From DVEG01 sp964405435 (GTDB taxonomy: Bacteria > Cyanobacteriota > Cyanobacteriia > Cyanobacteriales > Oscillatoriaceae), in contig CAYOOD010000028.1 in NCBI GenBank assembly GCA_964405435.1, forward strand, positions 17,037 to 81,036: a stretch of DNA of 64,000 nucleotides, read 5' to 3'. Position 1 is the stretch's first letter, and each line of letters begins with the position of its first letter. Below the pieces are notes generated by a model. That model ran no database searches. It saw only the letters and a program-made list of their open reading frames with translations, and was not told where the DNA came from. The position numbers and the translations under genes were made by a program. Positions 41,798 to 50,535 of the stretch are shown in pieces.

Positions 41798-42161
41798 AGA
41801 TGCGTCTCACAGCCAAAGGTGCTATCTTGTGACGTTATAGCAAGATTCTCCCGCAAGAGTCGAGCGCTGAGGGGGGTTTCTTCAAAAATCATTACTATTG
41901 AACTCACAAGCACCGTGGAGCGCGTCCCGACTGCTGAAATTTACCGCCGATGTTTAGGTAATATTACTTACGGCTGTTGCCCGATTGGTTGCGCGTCGAA
42001 GCTGGCAGGTGATACCAGTTTTCTTTAACCGCGAAACAGATAGTAAGCCAAAAATGCCTAGTTCAAAGGCTTTCAGGGTTTCTATCTGTTTCGTGCAAAA
42101 AGAAAATTGATATGAGAGGAAGCAGGCGATCGCTTTTGTTTGCAGAAAATTTTTGGGAAAA
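41798..42161. other. Intergenic region upstream of the NACHT-ClpS gene
   Basis: Contains the 62-bp hairpin at 42032-42093 and an A/T-rich stretch after it. It should hold the promoter of the NACHT-ClpS gene and the 3' end of the antitoxin gene. Overlapping short frames here have no recognised product. Confidence 0.4.
42032..42093. repeat. 62-bp element with perfect 12-base inverted ends
   Basis: CGAAACAGATAG (42032-42043) pairs with CTATCTGTTTCG (42082-42093). It lies directly downstream of the orphan antitoxin gene, so it may be a terminator or a small palindromic repeat. I see no other copy in the window. Confidence 0.7.
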
Positions 42162-42407
42162 TTATTGCGGTTTAAAAGTTCTAGTTTTTGCGTCTTCTAG
42201 AGCATTTAACAAGCGGGCGGCATTTTTAGGCGATCGCAGCAAGCGTACTGTCAAGAGCAAGCTTTCTAATTCGTCAGCGGCAATAAGAGCGACGCTTTCG
42301 CCTTCCGATGGCGTAATGATGATAACATCGCGATCGTCAATGACTTTCTGACAAAGTTGGGCCAAATTGGCGCAGGCATCGGTCAAACTCACGCGATCGT
42401 ATATCAT
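42162..42407 (-). CDS. Phd/YefM-family antitoxin
   Basis: 81 residues. YDRVSLTDACANLAQLCQKVIDDRDVIIITPSEGESVALIAADELESLLLTVRLL is the Phd/YefM DNA-binding fold that represses its operon and neutralises a RelE/Doc-type toxin. No toxin frame follows in the 360 bases downstream, so it is an orphan, the toxin having been lost or acting from elsewhere. No ribosome site stands out at the ATG. Confidence 0.82.
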   Translation of the reverse strand: MIYDRVSLTDACANLAQLCQKVIDDRDVIIITPSEGESVALIAADELESLLLTVRLLRSPKNAARLLNALEDAKTRTFKPQ

Positions 42408-42513
42408 AGTAATAAATTGTCTGTCCCCTATGACTTACCGTTATAGCCGATAATTGTAGCAAGAGCGCCCCCGGTTGGAAACGCCCTTACCTTATTTTAG
42501 TTCGCCGACGCCA

Positions 42514-44040
42514 TCACGCGCCGACTGCTTCCTTCGCGGCGTACATCACCTCAACCGTGATTTGCGCGATATTGCGATCGCGCGCGAACTTTTCCGTATT
42601 GCGCTTCACTTTGCCGCGCACGAAACCAGGAATCTTATTGAGTTCAGCCTGAGCCTCTTTCGTCCAGCTCAAATCAGAATCGGCAGAAATACTCTTCGTT
42701 ACCACTTCCTTCGTATCGTGCCCGCCGAAAATTTCTAACAGGTGGTCTTCCATTCCCAGCGTAAAGGAATTATACACCAAATCGGCAATCTGATTCGTAC
42801 CTTCGTAACCCATGAACGGCTTGTAACCGATGGGGAAATTTTGAATGTGAATCGGTGCCGCAATCACGCCGCAGGGAATATCCAAGCGCTTGCCGACGTG
42901 CCGTTCCATTTGCGTGCCGAAGATAGCAGACGGTTCGACGCGGGCGATCGCATTGCCGATTTCCGTGTGGTCATCCGTCACCAGCACTTCATCGCAATAC
43001 TCGCTCACCTGTTCCCGGAACCAGTCCGCGTCGTACTTGCAATAAGTCCCCGCCCAAACGACGTGAATGCCCATTTCGCGAGCCAGAATCTTTGTCATTG
43101 CTGCCGCATGGGTATTGTCGCCAAATACCACCGCTTTTTTGCCGGTCAAGTTCTGGCAGTCAATGGAGCGCGAGAACCACGCTGCTTGAGAAACGTACAG
43201 GGTTTGCTCGTTGATGTAATCCTCATAATCGACATCAGCCCCTCGCGCATTCACAATTTGCTGAATTTTGCGGATGCAGCGAGCCGTTTCGACTACGCCC
43301 ATCGGCGCGATATCGACATAGGGCATCCCGAATTCTTGTTCGAGGTAGCGCGCCGCCATTAATCCCAATTCCCGATAAGGCACGAGGTTAAACCAGGCTT
43401 TGGGCAGGGTTTTCAGGTTGTGAACGGAAGCCCCTTCGGGGATAACTTGATTGACTTCTATCCCCAAATCTGCCATCAGGCGCTTGAGTTCGGTGCAGTC
43501 GTGGTGGTTGTGAAAGCCGAGAGTAGAAATGCCTAGAATATTAACGGAGGGCTTTTCGGTTTTGCCTTCGGGGAGTTCGCCCTTCTTGCGGGCTTTCTCG
43601 ATGTAAAACTGGACGATTTGATGCAGGGTGCGATCGGCAGCTTGCAGTTCGTTGACGCGGTAGTGATTGACATCCGCCAGCATCACGTCTCCTTTTGCCT
43701 CCAGTTGAGCGCGCTCGACGAAGTTGTGCAAGTCTTCCTGCAAGATGCTGGAGGTGCAGGTGGGGGTGAGGACGATTAAATCGGGGTGTTCTTCCTTATC
43801 CTTGCGAGTAATATTATCGACCACTCGCTCCTGAGAACCGCGCGCGAGAACGTGGCGGTCAACGATACTGGCGGTTACCGGGGTGAAATTCCGCTCCCGC
43901 TCCAGCATCGATCGCATGACGTTGAAGTAGTCATCCCCGAGGGGGGCGTGCATGATGGCGTGGACGTTCTTGAAAGAACTGGCAATGCGGAGGGTGCCGA
44001 TGTGGGCGGGACCTGCATACATCCAGTAAGCCAATTTCAT
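42514..44040 (-). CDS. chlB: Light-independent protochlorophyllide reductase subunit B
   Basis: 508 residues. ChlB with ChlN forms the nitrogenase-like component that reduces protochlorophyllide to chlorophyllide in the dark, using electrons from ChlL. The N-terminus KLAYWMYAGPAHIGTLRIASS and ADVNHYRVNELQAADRTLHQIV are typical. TPTCTSSILQEDL carries the Cys that helps bind the [4Fe-4S] cluster with ChlN, and FGDNTHAAAMTKILAREMG and FGTQMERHVGKRLDIPCGVIAAPIHIQNFP follow. chlL and chlN are not in this window. The upstream region (44050-44300) is A/T-rich and should hold its promoter. Confidence 0.97.
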   Translation of the reverse strand: MKLAYWMYAGPAHIGTLRIASSFKNVHAIMHAPLGDDYFNVMRSMLERERNFTPVTASIVDRHVLARGSQERVVDNITRKDKEEHPDLIVLTPTCTSSILQEDLHNFVERAQLEAKGDVMLADVNHYRVNELQAADRTLHQIVQFYIEKARKKGELPEGKTEKPSVNILGISTLGFHNHHDCTELKRLMADLGIEVNQVIPEGASVHNLKTLPKAWFNLVPYRELGLMAARYLEQEFGMPYVDIAPMGVVETARCIRKIQQIVNARGADVDYEDYINEQTLYVSQAAWFSRSIDCQNLTGKKAVVFGDNTHAAAMTKILAREMGIHVVWAGTYCKYDADWFREQVSEYCDEVLVTDDHTEIGNAIARVEPSAIFGTQMERHVGKRLDIPCGVIAAPIHIQNFPIGYKPFMGYEGTNQIADLVYNSFTLGMEDHLLEIFGGHDTKEVVTKSISADSDLSWTKEAQAELNKIPGFVRGKVKRNTEKFARDRNIAQITVEVMYAAKEAVGA

Positions 44041-44347
44041 AATCTTCTCCCTTCTGGTAATCGAAAAAAGCCCGATCGAGATTAGGTGGGCGCGCTGAAA
44101 ATGTGTACTCGTTTCCGATCTTCTCAGACTTGCCGCCCCTCGGTGCAGTCGCTCTCTGAGAGGGGGCGATCGCCTGCAAATCGCTGAAAGGTTTCTGCAG
44201 CTTGGGATTAGCGCTCTATTAAAAGATGATTTTGTTGTTTTACTGGAATGATTCTTAATTTTTGTTCACATTTTGTAAAAAATCTGCGAGTAATGGCCCT
44301 CAACGCTTCTATACTGTTAGAGGTAGGGCCATACCCCGGAGGTAGCG
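44041..44347. other. Promoter region of chlB, A/T-rich
   Basis: Between chlB and the short truncated frame at 44348. The stretch 44210-44280 is strongly A/T-rich with TTGTTTT and TTTTTGTTCACATTTTG. No further gene is seen. Confidence 0.4.
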
Positions 44348-44443
44348 ATGCTAACTAAACAAGATTGGGAATGGTTAGCAGCCAGCTCTCACGATCAAAC
44401 TGCCGTCATAGTAGGTTGGGTGGAGGCAAAAAACCTAACATAA
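44348..44443 (+). pseudogene. Truncated N-terminus of a hypothetical gene, interrupted by a repeat
   Basis: 31 codons starting MLTKQDWEWLAASSHDQTAV, with a strong ribosome site (GGAGG, 6 bases before the ATG). The sequence reads like the start of a conserved cyanobacterial protein (MLTxQDWxWLxxSSHxQTAV), but after VIVGW it runs into the inverted repeat at 44411-44478 and stops. The rest of the gene is not found beyond the repeat, so it looks like a remnant cut by insertion of the element. It could also be a very small genuine peptide. Confidence 0.55.
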
Positions 44444-44478
44444 GGTTTGGGTGAAAGCTTGCGCTCTACCCAACCTAC
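44411..44478. repeat. GTAGGTTGGGT inverted repeat element (68 bp)
   Basis: GTAGGTTGGGT (44411-44421) pairs with ACCCAACCTAC (44468-44478). The interior is rich in AACCTAAC/GGTTTGG words. This type of palindromic repeat is widespread in cyanobacteria. Here it interrupts the frame starting at 44348. Confidence 0.75.
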
Positions 44479-44529
44479 AAAACATCAGAAATGTTGCGTT
44501 TAATATTGCGTTTATTGACGTCCGATCGC

Positions 44530-45258
44530 TTATTTAAAAGAACTGCTTAGCGCTTCGCGCTGTGCGGCGAACAATTGCTGAATCCCTTTTTCTGCCAAAT
44601 CCACAATCTGATTCATCTGAGTGCGGCTGAAACTGCCTTCCTCAGCGGTTCCCTGGACTTCAATAATGCCCAATTGGTCATTCATCACGACGTTGAAATC
44701 CACGGTGGCGGCGACATCTTCGACATAGTTGAGGTCTAAAAATGCCTCGCCCTGCAAGAGTCCGACGGAAACAGCGGCGACTTGGCGGATGAGGGGCGAA
44801 GTCTCTAATGCCCCCTGCTCGATTAATTTATGGACTGCCTCGGCGAGGGCCACGAATCCGCCGGTGATGGCTGTGGTACGGGTGCCGGCATCCGCCTGCA
44901 GCACGTCGGTATCTACAATAACCGTGCGTTCCCCGAGGGCTTTCATATCCAGACATGCCCGCAAGCTGCGCCCGATCAAGCGCTGAATTTCCTGAGTACG
45001 CCCGGAAAGTCTGAGAAATTCCCGTTCCTGCCGTTGGGGCGTCGCTCCGGGCAACATCCGGTACTCGGCAGTCAGCCAGCCCTGACCGCTACGTTCTAGA
45101 AACTTAGGCACCCCGGGTTGAATGGTGACGGTACACAGCACCTGGGTGTCGCCGCATTTCGCCAGAACCGAACCGGCGGCAAAGCGGGTGAAGTTTCGCT
45201 CAAAACTAATCGGACGCAGTTCGTCGGGTTGCCGACCATCGGGACGCTGCCAAGCCAT
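44530..45258 (-). CDS. rph: Ribonuclease PH
   Basis: 242 residues. It trims the 3' end of tRNA precursors by phosphorolysis. The start RPDGRQPDELRPISFERNFTRFAAGSVLAKCGDTQVLCTV, then RMLPGATPQRQEREFLRLSGRTQEIQRLIGRSLRACLD and DVLQADAGTRTTAITGGFVAL, and a DFNVVMND near the end (with the Mg-binding Asp residues) are all present. It is the first of a minus-strand pair with adk upstream (200-base gap filled by repeats). Confidence 0.97.
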   Translation of the reverse strand: MAWQRPDGRQPDELRPISFERNFTRFAAGSVLAKCGDTQVLCTVTIQPGVPKFLERSGQGWLTAEYRMLPGATPQRQEREFLRLSGRTQEIQRLIGRSLRACLDMKALGERTVIVDTDVLQADAGTRTTAITGGFVALAEAVHKLIEQGALETSPLIRQVAAVSVGLLQGEAFLDLNYVEDVAATVDFNVVMNDQLGIIEVQGTAEEGSFSRTQMNQIVDLAEKGIQQLFAAQREALSSSFK

Positions 45259-45456
45259 TGTACCAGCCTCAAAATCCTCAACTACAATACAGCAGTGATG
45301 GGAAATTGGGAATTGGGCATGGGGAATTGGGCATGGGAAATTGGACGTGAGGCTAATCCCTCAAATTACCAATTACTAATTAGCAATTACCGAGTGCCAA
45401 TTACTGATTATCAATAATTAATTACCTATGCCCCATGCCCGATTTACCATGCCCCA
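45259..45456. repeat. ATTGGGCATGGGGA-type short repeats between rph and adk
   Basis: About four copies of ATTGGGCATGGG(G)AATT-like words at 45300-45350, and a CCCCATGCCC-type complement around 45428-45455. The family is the same as at 27995-28065. No gene is present. Confidence 0.7.
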
Positions 45457-46005
45457 TTACGCAAGTTTCTGGACAATCTCCTGATGTACCCGTTCAGGGG
45501 GTTGGTTGCCATTGACGGTTAGCAGGCGATCGCGGCGTTCGTAATATTCGAGGATGGGCACGGTACACTCGTGGAACAAATCGATCCGCCGCTGCACGAT
45601 TTCCGGTTGGTCATCCTCGCGCGATCGCGCGATCGAGCGGCTCAGCAGCACGGATTTGGGCACGTCCAACCAGATCGCCCAGTTGAGCCGCTGTTTCAAA
45701 TCGTCCAGCAAAAAGTCCAGCTCCTCCGCCTGAAACGCCGTGCGGGGATAGCCATCCAGCAACCATCCATTTTTTGCATCGTCTAGCAGCAGGCGCTCCC
45801 GGATGAATCCGATCATCGTGGTATCGGGTACTAACTCTCCCTTTGTAAAATACGGCTCCGCTTGACGTCCCAGTTCGGTTTGAGCCGCGATCGCCCCTCG
45901 CAGGATTTCCCCCGTGGAAATCCAAGGTGTCTTCAGGTGGTTGCACAGCAGTTGCGCTTGCGTTCCCTTACCCGCACCCGATCCTCCCAGAATTACCAAT
46001 CTCAC
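45457..46005 (-). CDS. adk: Adenylate kinase
   Basis: 182 residues from GTG 46005. It converts AMP and ATP to two ADP. The P-loop GGSGAGKGTQAQLL is followed by STGEILRGAI, GWLLDGYPRTAFQAEELD and, near the C-terminus, the LID-region residues SRSIARSREDDQPEIVQRR. The frame continues upstream to ATG 46062 (20 more codons), but those residues are not seen in the family, and TAGGAG sits just before the GTG, giving the normal length. The family usually has GGPGAGKGTQ; here it is GGSGAGKGTQ. Confidence 0.93.
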   Translation of the reverse strand: MRLVILGGSGAGKGTQAQLLCNHLKTPWISTGEILRGAIAAQTELGRQAEPYFTKGELVPDTTMIGFIRERLLLDDAKNGWLLDGYPRTAFQAEELDFLLDDLKQRLNWAIWLDVPKSVLLSRSIARSREDDQPEIVQRRIDLFHECTVPILEYYERRDRLLTVNGNQPPERVHQEIVQKLA

Positions 46006-46404
46006 AAATGAACTCCTAGTTTCGTCCCATCCTGCACGAGTGTTCTTGGCTTCAGTCGCCATTATCTTGAGGACTTACGCCGAAACCGGGTTTCTTTACG
46101 AAATCGAGCGGGCTCTCTCCCTGCATCTGAAACCAGAAACCCGGTTTCTTTCGTTTAGCGCGCGCAAGTCCTATGTATTGTAAAGCTCTCGTCCCACCCC
46201 TGACAGCCTGCCTCAAAGCAGGGCCGCCCGCAGCATCGGGCCAACCCTCTGTCCGGGGGCCTAGAAAGCCAATACATCTAGCGTTCTATTCGATACTAAC
46301 TGGATCGACTACACTATATATTGCATGTCAATTCTCGGCAAAACTGCCGCATCGCCGGCGGACAGACATGCTCTTGAGAACCCTCGCGCGTTAGAAATTG
46401 CCCT
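46006..46404. other. Intergenic region with a dispersed repeat
   Basis: Between divergent adk and the CobA-like gene. It contains the repeat at 46082-46149 and a G/C-rich stretch at 46190-46270 that could fold, but no riboswitch consensus is recognised. A small frame on the plus strand here (46173-46394) has no known product. Confidence 0.45.
46082..46149. repeat. AGAAACCCGG inverted repeat, copy 5, wide loop
   Basis: GAAACCGGGTTTCT (46082-46095) and AGAAACCCGGTTTCT (46135-46149) stand 39 bases apart. This is two half-elements with a longer spacer than the other copies. It lies between divergent genes. Confidence 0.7.
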
Positions 46405-46941
46405 ATGGTCGCACAGCTAGAAACCCCTACTCTCAGTTCTCCGGCTCGCCCTTCTTACACCATTGAAGGACTGCTGCAAGTCTTCACCAGCACCCAGCGC
46501 AGCTTTTTTACGAACGTAATGGCTCAAGCGCTCAGAATTGCCGGTCAGGGAACCCAGGTGCTAGTCGTTCAGTTCCTCAAAGGCGGAATTGGCCAAGGCC
46601 ACGAACGTCCCGTCCGCCTGGGGCAAAACCTGGACTGGATGCGCTGCGACTTGCCCCGCTGCATCGATACCCCCAATCTCGACGACATCGAAACCCATTC
46701 GCTGCGCCAGTTGTGGCGGCATACTCAGAAGGTAGTCGCGGAAGGGAAATACGACCTCGTGGTTCTGGATGAATTGAGTTTAGCGATTAATTTTGGCTTG
46801 ATTCCCGAAGAAGAAGTGATGGCGTTTTTAGAAAAACGCCCGCGTCACGTCGATATCATTTTAACTGGCCCTGACATGCCACCGGCGCTGTTGGACGTGG
46901 CGGATCAAGTCACGCAAATTCGCCGCAGTCACCGCCCCTAG
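46405..46941 (+). CDS. CobA/BtuR-like P-loop family protein with degenerate P-loop
   Basis: 178 residues. It has the fold of the cob(I)yrinic acid a,c-diamide adenosyltransferase family CobA/BtuR: QVLVVQFLKGGIGQGHERP, LRQLWRHTQKVVAEGKYDLVVLDELSLAINFGLIPEEEVMAFLEKRPRHVDIILTGP, and the DELSLA strand. In active members a Walker A such as GNGKGKT stands in the first 40 residues. Here the corresponding part reads STQRSFFTNVMAQALR, with no Gly-Lys-Thr. It therefore may not bind ATP in the normal way, and any role in cobalamin synthesis is uncertain. It is followed by a 66-bp tandem repeat. Confidence 0.75.
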   Translation: MVAQLETPTLSSPARPSYTIEGLLQVFTSTQRSFFTNVMAQALRIAGQGTQVLVVQFLKGGIGQGHERPVRLGQNLDWMRCDLPRCIDTPNLDDIETHSLRQLWRHTQKVVAEGKYDLVVLDELSLAINFGLIPEEEVMAFLEKRPRHVDIILTGPDMPPALLDVADQVTQIRRSHRP

Positions 46942-46960
46942 TTGGGGAAAACAGAGCGGC

Positions 46961-47106
46961 ATCGATCGCTACAAACAGGTTCGTAATGAGGACTTTAGTC
47001 CTCATGTCGGGGAAGAAAGCGCTTGCATCGATCGCTACAAACAGGTTCGTAATGAGGACTTTAGTCCTCATGTCGGGGAAGAAAGCGCTTGCATCGATCG
47101 CTACAA
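46961..47106. repeat. Tandem repeat, period 66 bp, after the CobA-like gene
   Basis: ATCGATCGCTACAAAC recurs at 46961, 47027 and 47093 (66-base spacing). Each unit includes the hairpin GAGGACT..AGTCCTC. About 2.2 units. A GAGGGCT..AGCCCTC relative with the same TACGAAC-like flank occurs once at about 52590-52615. Confidence 0.85.
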
Positions 47107-47122
47107 ACGGAGCGATCGCCGT

Positions 47123-48802
47123 CTATTTTTGCTTCGACGCCAGCTCCTTGCTCTTTTCCACCAGACGAATAAACTCGGCGCGGTAGCCTTCTAAATCGAC
47201 ACCCTTCGCCGATCGCGCCCGGTTCAAGGCATTCTCGAAACTCGCTTTGCCCTTGTAGGGAGAATCTCGCAACAGCATCCCAAATTCGGCGATCGCTGCG
47301 GCAAATTTGAAGTTATCCGAGGCTTTTTCCAGTGGAAGGCTGCGATCGCTCGCGGGCAGCGAAATCAGCTCGGAAGTCGTTCCCTTTGGCTGCTTGTAGC
47401 GCAACTTCACCAGCATCAGCTCGTCGCTTTTGTACGCTGCCGTCGCCTCTGGCTGTTTTTGATATCTCAATTTATCCACATCCGGCAATTTGACATCACT
47501 CTTTACCCCAACAGGGATAATTTCATAGAGCGCCGTCACCGCATGTCCCGCGCCCAACTCGCCCGCATCTTTTTTGTCGTCGTTGAAATCTCGCGCCTGC
47601 AGCATCCGGTTTTCATACCCGATTAACCGATAGGCTTGGACTTTGGCGGGATTGAACTCTATTTGGATTTTCACATCTTTTGCGATCGCCAGCAGCGTCC
47701 CCCCCATCTCCGTCACCAAAACCTTTTTCGCCTCTTGAAGATTGTCGATATAGGCATAATTCCCGTTGCCTTTATCCGCCAATTGCTCCATCTTCGCATC
47801 TTTAAGATTTCCCATCCCAAATCCCAGCACCGTCAGAAACACATTGCGCTGGCGGTACTCTTCTATCAGCCGCACCAGTTCGGCATCGCTGCTCATGCCG
47901 ACATTGAAATCCCCGTCGGTTGCCAGAATGACGCGGTTATTGCCCGATTGCAGAAAACTCTGCCTCGCCACCGCGTAGGCTAATTTAATCCCTTCCCCGC
48001 CTGCCGTCGATCCCCCTGCCTGTAACCGGTCGATCGCCGCCAAGATTTTCGCTTTCTCATTTCCCGGTGTTGGCGGCAAAACCAAACCCGCTGCCCCGGC
48101 ATACACGACAATCGACACCCTATCTTTTTCTGTTAATTGATTGACGAGCAACTGCAGAGCCGATTGCAGCAAAGGTAGCTTGTTAGGTTCGCCCATCGAA
48201 CCCGAAACGTCTAACAAAAATACAAGGTTGCTGGGCGGTAAATTTTCGCTAGAGATTCGCTTACCCTGCAAGCCAATTTGAACGAGCTGGTGAGTGGGAT
48301 TCCAGGGAGCTTGAGAAATTTCTGTATTGACAGAAAATGGGCGATCGCCTTGGGGCTGGGGATAGTCGTATTTAAAATAATTAATCAATTCTTCTATTCT
48401 CACAGCATCTTTGGGCGGCAGTTGCCCTTCATTAATAAACCGCCGCACGTTGCTGTAGGCAGCCGTATCTACATCGATCGAAAAAGTTGACAGCGGGCTG
48501 GCACTCACCAGATCGAAAGGATTGTCCTCAATGCGGTTGTATTCTTCTGCGCTCGGTTCCGGTGGGGCTGGCTGAGAACGATCTCCGGCGCTGGGCTTTG
48601 CCTCCTGCTGCGTTGCCACTTTTGACGCTGGCATCTGCGGGTTCGCTGGCGCGCTTGCCGGCTGTGGAGCGCTTTTCGGAGCGGTACTCGTTGGCGCGTT
48701 CCCAGCCCTATCCCCGCAGGCTGCCAGCAGCAGGCAGGGGACTAAGCCCGCTAGAAGCCCGACTTTCCAGTCGCTGACCGATCCAATTTTTTTAATAATC
48801 AT
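47123..48802 (-). CDS. vWA-domain lipoprotein (YfbK-like)
   Basis: 559 residues from ATG 48802 (GAGGAT before it; an upstream ATG at 48823 is less likely). A lipoprotein signal (GLVPCLLLAACG, lipobox Cys29) leads to a Pro/Ser/Gln-rich linker, an N-terminal YfbK-like region, and a von Willebrand A domain starting NLVFLLDVSGSMGEPNKLPLL (MIDAS D-x-S-x-S near residue 205). A YfbK C-terminal domain follows (VKIQIEFNPAKVQAYRLIGYENRML). It is anchored in a membrane and binds a divalent metal. The biological role of YfbK-like proteins is not established. Confidence 0.88.
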   Translation of the reverse strand: MIIKKIGSVSDWKVGLLAGLVPCLLLAACGDRAGNAPTSTAPKSAPQPASAPANPQMPASKVATQQEAKPSAGDRSQPAPPEPSAEEYNRIEDNPFDLVSASPLSTFSIDVDTAAYSNVRRFINEGQLPPKDAVRIEELINYFKYDYPQPQGDRPFSVNTEISQAPWNPTHQLVQIGLQGKRISSENLPPSNLVFLLDVSGSMGEPNKLPLLQSALQLLVNQLTEKDRVSIVVYAGAAGLVLPPTPGNEKAKILAAIDRLQAGGSTAGGEGIKLAYAVARQSFLQSGNNRVILATDGDFNVGMSSDAELVRLIEEYRQRNVFLTVLGFGMGNLKDAKMEQLADKGNGNYAYIDNLQEAKKVLVTEMGGTLLAIAKDVKIQIEFNPAKVQAYRLIGYENRMLQARDFNDDKKDAGELGAGHAVTALYEIIPVGVKSDVKLPDVDKLRYQKQPEATAAYKSDELMLVKLRYKQPKGTTSELISLPASDRSLPLEKASDNFKFAAAIAEFGMLLRDSPYKGKASFENALNRARSAKGVDLEGYRAEFIRLVEKSKELASKQK

Positions 48803-48968
48803 GCTATCCTCTATGAAAGGCAAGCTAAATGAGTATTTTTACTTATTAACGGGAAATTCTTTCCGGAACCATAGCAGCGATCCTAGCTCAGAGGCTTGCC
48901 AAAACGCCGCGATCCCTGTAATTAACGTATGTAAATGCAACCGTTCACATCGCACTTAAGGAGTAAAT

Positions 48969-50444
48969 ATGTATATTGTGATGATTGCATCTGAATGCGC
49001 TCCTGTGGCCAAAGTGGGCGGTCTGGGGGACGTGGTTTTCGGGCTCAGTGGAGAGCTAGAAAAGCAAGGTCACGGGGTAGAAATTATTCTCCCCAAGTAC
49101 GACTGTATGCGCTACGACCACATTTGGGGGCTCACCGTTTCCTATCAGGACTTGTGGGTGCCTTGGGACGGCGGATCAGTTCACTGCACCGTTTGGTTTG
49201 GCTTCGTACACGGACGCAGGTGTTTCTTCATCGAGCCCCATTCTTCCCAAAATTACTTTAACCGAGGCCACTATTACGGTGCCTTGGACGAATCGAAGCG
49301 ATTCGCCTTCTTCAGCAAAGCCGCCCTGGAATTCATGCTGAAGAGCAACAAGCGCCCCGACGTCATCCACTGCCACGACTGGCAAACCGGACTCGTTCCC
49401 GTGATGCTGTACGAAATTTACAAGCACCACGGCATGTGGAATCAGCGGGTGTGCTATACGATTCACAATTTCAAACACCAAGGAGTAGCAGGGCCGCAAA
49501 TTCTGTGGGAAACGGGACTCAATAACGACGCCTACTATTACGATTACGACCGACTCCTCGACAACTTCGACCATACCGCCATCAACTTTATGAAAGGCGG
49601 AATCGTTTACGCGAATTATGTGAACACGGTTTCGCCCCACCATGCCTGGGAAGCACGCCACGGCAACGACGGTTACGGTTTAGGTCATACGCTGCACGTT
49701 CACCAGCACAAATTCGGCGGCATTCTCAACGGAATTGATTACCACCTCTGGAATCCGGACACCGATCCCCTGATTCCCTACCACTACAGTACAGATAATT
49801 TTGAAAACAAAGCGCTCAATAAGAAAGCACTGCGGGAACGGCTTTGGCTGCGGCAAGAAAATAAGCCGCTAGTGGCGTATGTGGGGCGATTGGACGATCA
49901 GAAAGGCGTTCACCTGATCCGGCACGGGCTGTTCTACGCCCTGCACAGACAGGCGCAATTTGTTCTATTGGGTTCGAGTACGGAGCCGTGGATTAATTCC
50001 GACTTCTGGCACCTGAAACACCACCTGAATGAAAACCCCGACTGTCACCTAGAGCTGGGTTATAACGAAGAATTGGCGCACCACATTTACGCGGCGGCTG
50101 ATATCATTATCGTTCCCAGTAATTACGAACCTTGCGGGCTGACGCAGATGATTGCTTTGCGGTACGGGACAGTACCAGTCGTGCGCGGAGTTGGCGGGTT
50201 GGTGAGTACGGTATTTGACCGGGATTATGACCAATTCCACCCGCCCGAAGAACGCAACGGTTATGTGTTCTATCAACCCGATTACCATGCCATTGAATCG
50301 GCAATGGATCGGGCAATTGGGTTGTGGGAACACTATCCTGAAGAGTTTCAGGAACTCGCGATCAATGGCATGAAGTGCGATTATTCTTGGGCTCGTTCCG
50401 TTCAAGATTATGTGAATACTTACGAACACATTCGGCACAAGTAG
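48969..50444 (+). CDS. glgA: Glycogen (starch) synthase, ADP-glucose type
   Basis: 491 residues, full length. It extends alpha-1,4-glucan from ADP-glucose. The N-terminus YIVMIASECAPVAKVGGLGDVVFGLSGEL contains the KVGGLGD motif that binds ADP-glucose. VIHCHDWQTGLVPV, NGIDYHLWNPDTD and the C-terminal SNYEPCGLTQMIALRYGTVPVVRGVGGL are also typical. The sequence resembles the cyanobacterial GlgA2 branch. AAGGAG lies 6 bases before the ATG. A strong terminator follows at 50481-50502. Confidence 0.97.
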   Translation: MYIVMIASECAPVAKVGGLGDVVFGLSGELEKQGHGVEIILPKYDCMRYDHIWGLTVSYQDLWVPWDGGSVHCTVWFGFVHGRRCFFIEPHSSQNYFNRGHYYGALDESKRFAFFSKAALEFMLKSNKRPDVIHCHDWQTGLVPVMLYEIYKHHGMWNQRVCYTIHNFKHQGVAGPQILWETGLNNDAYYYDYDRLLDNFDHTAINFMKGGIVYANYVNTVSPHHAWEARHGNDGYGLGHTLHVHQHKFGGILNGIDYHLWNPDTDPLIPYHYSTDNFENKALNKKALRERLWLRQENKPLVAYVGRLDDQKGVHLIRHGLFYALHRQAQFVLLGSSTEPWINSDFWHLKHHLNENPDCHLELGYNEELAHHIYAAADIIIVPSNYEPCGLTQMIALRYGTVPVVRGVGGLVSTVFDRDYDQFHPPEERNGYVFYQPDYHAIESAMDRAIGLWEHYPEEFQELAINGMKCDYSWARSVQDYVNTYEHIRHK

Positions 50445-50480
50445 CCCGCTTTTTTCAAGCCTGGGGCTATCGGAAATTTC

Positions 50481-50502
50481 GCCCGCCTGCGCGGGCTTTT
50501 TT
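50481..50502 (+). terminator. Rho-independent terminator of glgA
   Basis: GCCCGC-CTGC-GCGGGC hairpin followed by TTTTTT, about 37 bases after the glgA stop. The hairpin is perfect with a 4-base loop, and the converging gene at 50536 also ends nearby. Confidence 0.9.
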
Positions 50503-50535
50503 CGCGCCAGCCAACCCTTGAGGATAGGGGATGTT

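Noticed and set aside
46190..46270. G/C-rich foldable stretch before the CobA-like gene as a cobalamin riboswitch
   Set aside because: The conserved B12-box words are absent.
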